Assembly (NCBI GenBank): GCA_009842505.1
Contig: VYFG01000089.1
Coordinates: 16,800-80,799 of the forward strand
DNA length: 64,000 nt
Source of the DNA: Gammaproteobacteria bacterium
Lineage (GTDB): Bacteria > Pseudomonadota > Gammaproteobacteria > Arenicellales > Poriferihabitantaceae
Direction: 5' to 3'
Under the pieces are notes generated by a model. That model was not told where the DNA came from, did no database searches, and saw only the letters and a list, made by a program, of their open reading frames with translations. The number at the start of each line of letters is the position of its first letter. The first letter of the stretch is position 1. This document shows, in pieces, positions 63,052-64,000 of this stretch. The position numbers were made by a program, and so were the translations under genes.

Positions 63052-64000
63052 TCAGGGAGTTGAAAGATATTTCTCTCCTGTCCATTCCGGCACCTGTTGG
63101 TCATGCCTCAGCCGCATCCTCTGGAGACAAACTGCATCGAAGATGTCGTCCAAAGTTCCCTGGTCGCTGATGGTACCGGGAAGGCTTGCGTTTGCCTCCA
63201 GCCAGAATCGGTCGGACACTGCCGATGCGTCTTCCAGGTAAGCCGACCCCCACCAGTCTAGGACCCTGTCCTGGGCCGAACGAAGAAGGCGATCACTCGG
63301 CAAGCGGGCCCCTTTTTGTTTCTGGTTAACCTTCCGGTGTGCCGGCATCAGGTTCCAGAGGTCGCCGCAGGGCCAAACGGCCCATGGCAGGCAATGATCA
63401 ACATCCAGGTACCTGTGATTCAGAGCCTCACCGCTCCACACACAATACAGTTTCTTTTCGGTCGAAAGTTTTAGAGCCCGTTTACGTACCAGACTTACAT
63501 CCCGATTGGGGTCCTCCCATCTCATCGCGGCCGTCATCACCGTATCCTCAATCGGTGCACCACGCTTTGCGGCGTAGGTCTTCATGAGGTGGCCCCATTC
63601 AGCCACTACTGCCGGCTCTATCCATACGCCAAAGCGTTGCAGTGTTTGCCATAGATGCCTGGGAACCAGCATTTCACCAAAACTGTACAGGTATTCCCGG
63701 TCCAAGGTGATCGTAGACGGGTGTGATCGCCTGCGAGACCTCGTTACTGGAAAGACCTGCCCTCCATCATTGTAGGTCACATGGGTGGCGGGCATGTTCT
63801 TAATAGTGCTTGCAGCGTCTCTCAACGCTTGGTGAAGGGCAGCGGAATGCTCGTTCGAAAACTTCGTGCCCACCCGCAGGTCGAGATCCGAGACTTCGGC
63901 AAGTCTCCGGAAGGCATCTTTCACGAAACCGAGACCATCCATCCCGTAATTAGTGTCAGGCAGAAAACCCCGATTTTCGGCGGCATTCCGGCGTGAATCC
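63052..64000 (-). CDS. HNH endonuclease-domain protein, truncated by window end
   Basis: YCVWSGEALNHRYLDVDHCLPWAVWPCGDLWNLMPAHRKVNQKQKG HNH core; frame stays open past the listed Met (63942) to base 64000 (...DSRRNAAENRGFLPDTNYGMDGLGF...). Confidence 0.78.
   Translation of the reverse strand, partial: DSRRNAAENRGFLPDTNYGMDGLGFVKDAFRRLAEVSDLDLRVGTKFSNEHSAALHQALRDAASTIKNMPATHVTYNDGGQVFPVTRSRRRSHPSTITLDREYLYSFGEMLVPRHLWQTLQRFGVWIEPAVVAEWGHLMKTYAAKRGAPIEDTVMTAAMRWEDPNRDVSLVRKRALKLSTEKKLYCVWSGEALNHRYLDVDHCLPWAVWPCGDLWNLMPAHRKVNQKQKGARLPSDRLLRSAQDRVLDWWGSAYLEDASAVSDRFWLEANASLPGTISDQGTLDDIFDAVCLQRMRLRHDQQVPEWTGEKYLSTP

Overview
GC-rich bacterial chromosomal segment, most likely from a proteobacterium, that spans the replication-origin neighbourhood: dnaA, a probable oriC, dnaN, two perfect parS palindromes and gyrB. 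recF is absent between dnaN and gyrB. From left to right the window contains: a partial branched-chain amino-acid-type ABC transporter (livHMGF) with a class-I glutamine amidotransferase and a nicotinamidase; a large unknown membrane protein; a TPP riboswitch with thiBPQ; an FMN/FAD NADH-dependent oxidoreductase; an MFS transporter; a CpxP/Spy-like periplasmic protein with a CpxRA-like two-component system and a CpxR-like box; the origin region; housekeeping genes (HD-domain protein, arsC, PBP1b, AI-2E family transporter, OsmC, ilvE and others); a DMT transporter; a polyamine-type ABC transporter (potDBCA); a trp cluster (trpE-trpG-cupin-trpC, without trpD); gph and rpe; NnrS/NnrU; a DegQ/HtrA protease; a compact serine-cycle set (mcl-mtkA-mtkB plus glyA); a GPP34-family protein; and a narKGHJI-ppiC nitrate respiration operon with a fused double NarK and a perfect FNR/ANR box upstream. 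At the right edge there is an HNH endonuclease gene cut by the window end. All calls come from reading the sequence and the supplied ORF translations. No database search was run, and family names rest on recognised motifs. I did not find a convincing wholly new system. The strongest points for follow-up are the origin/parS architecture, the serine-cycle island, the cupin in place of trpD, and the edge HNH gene.
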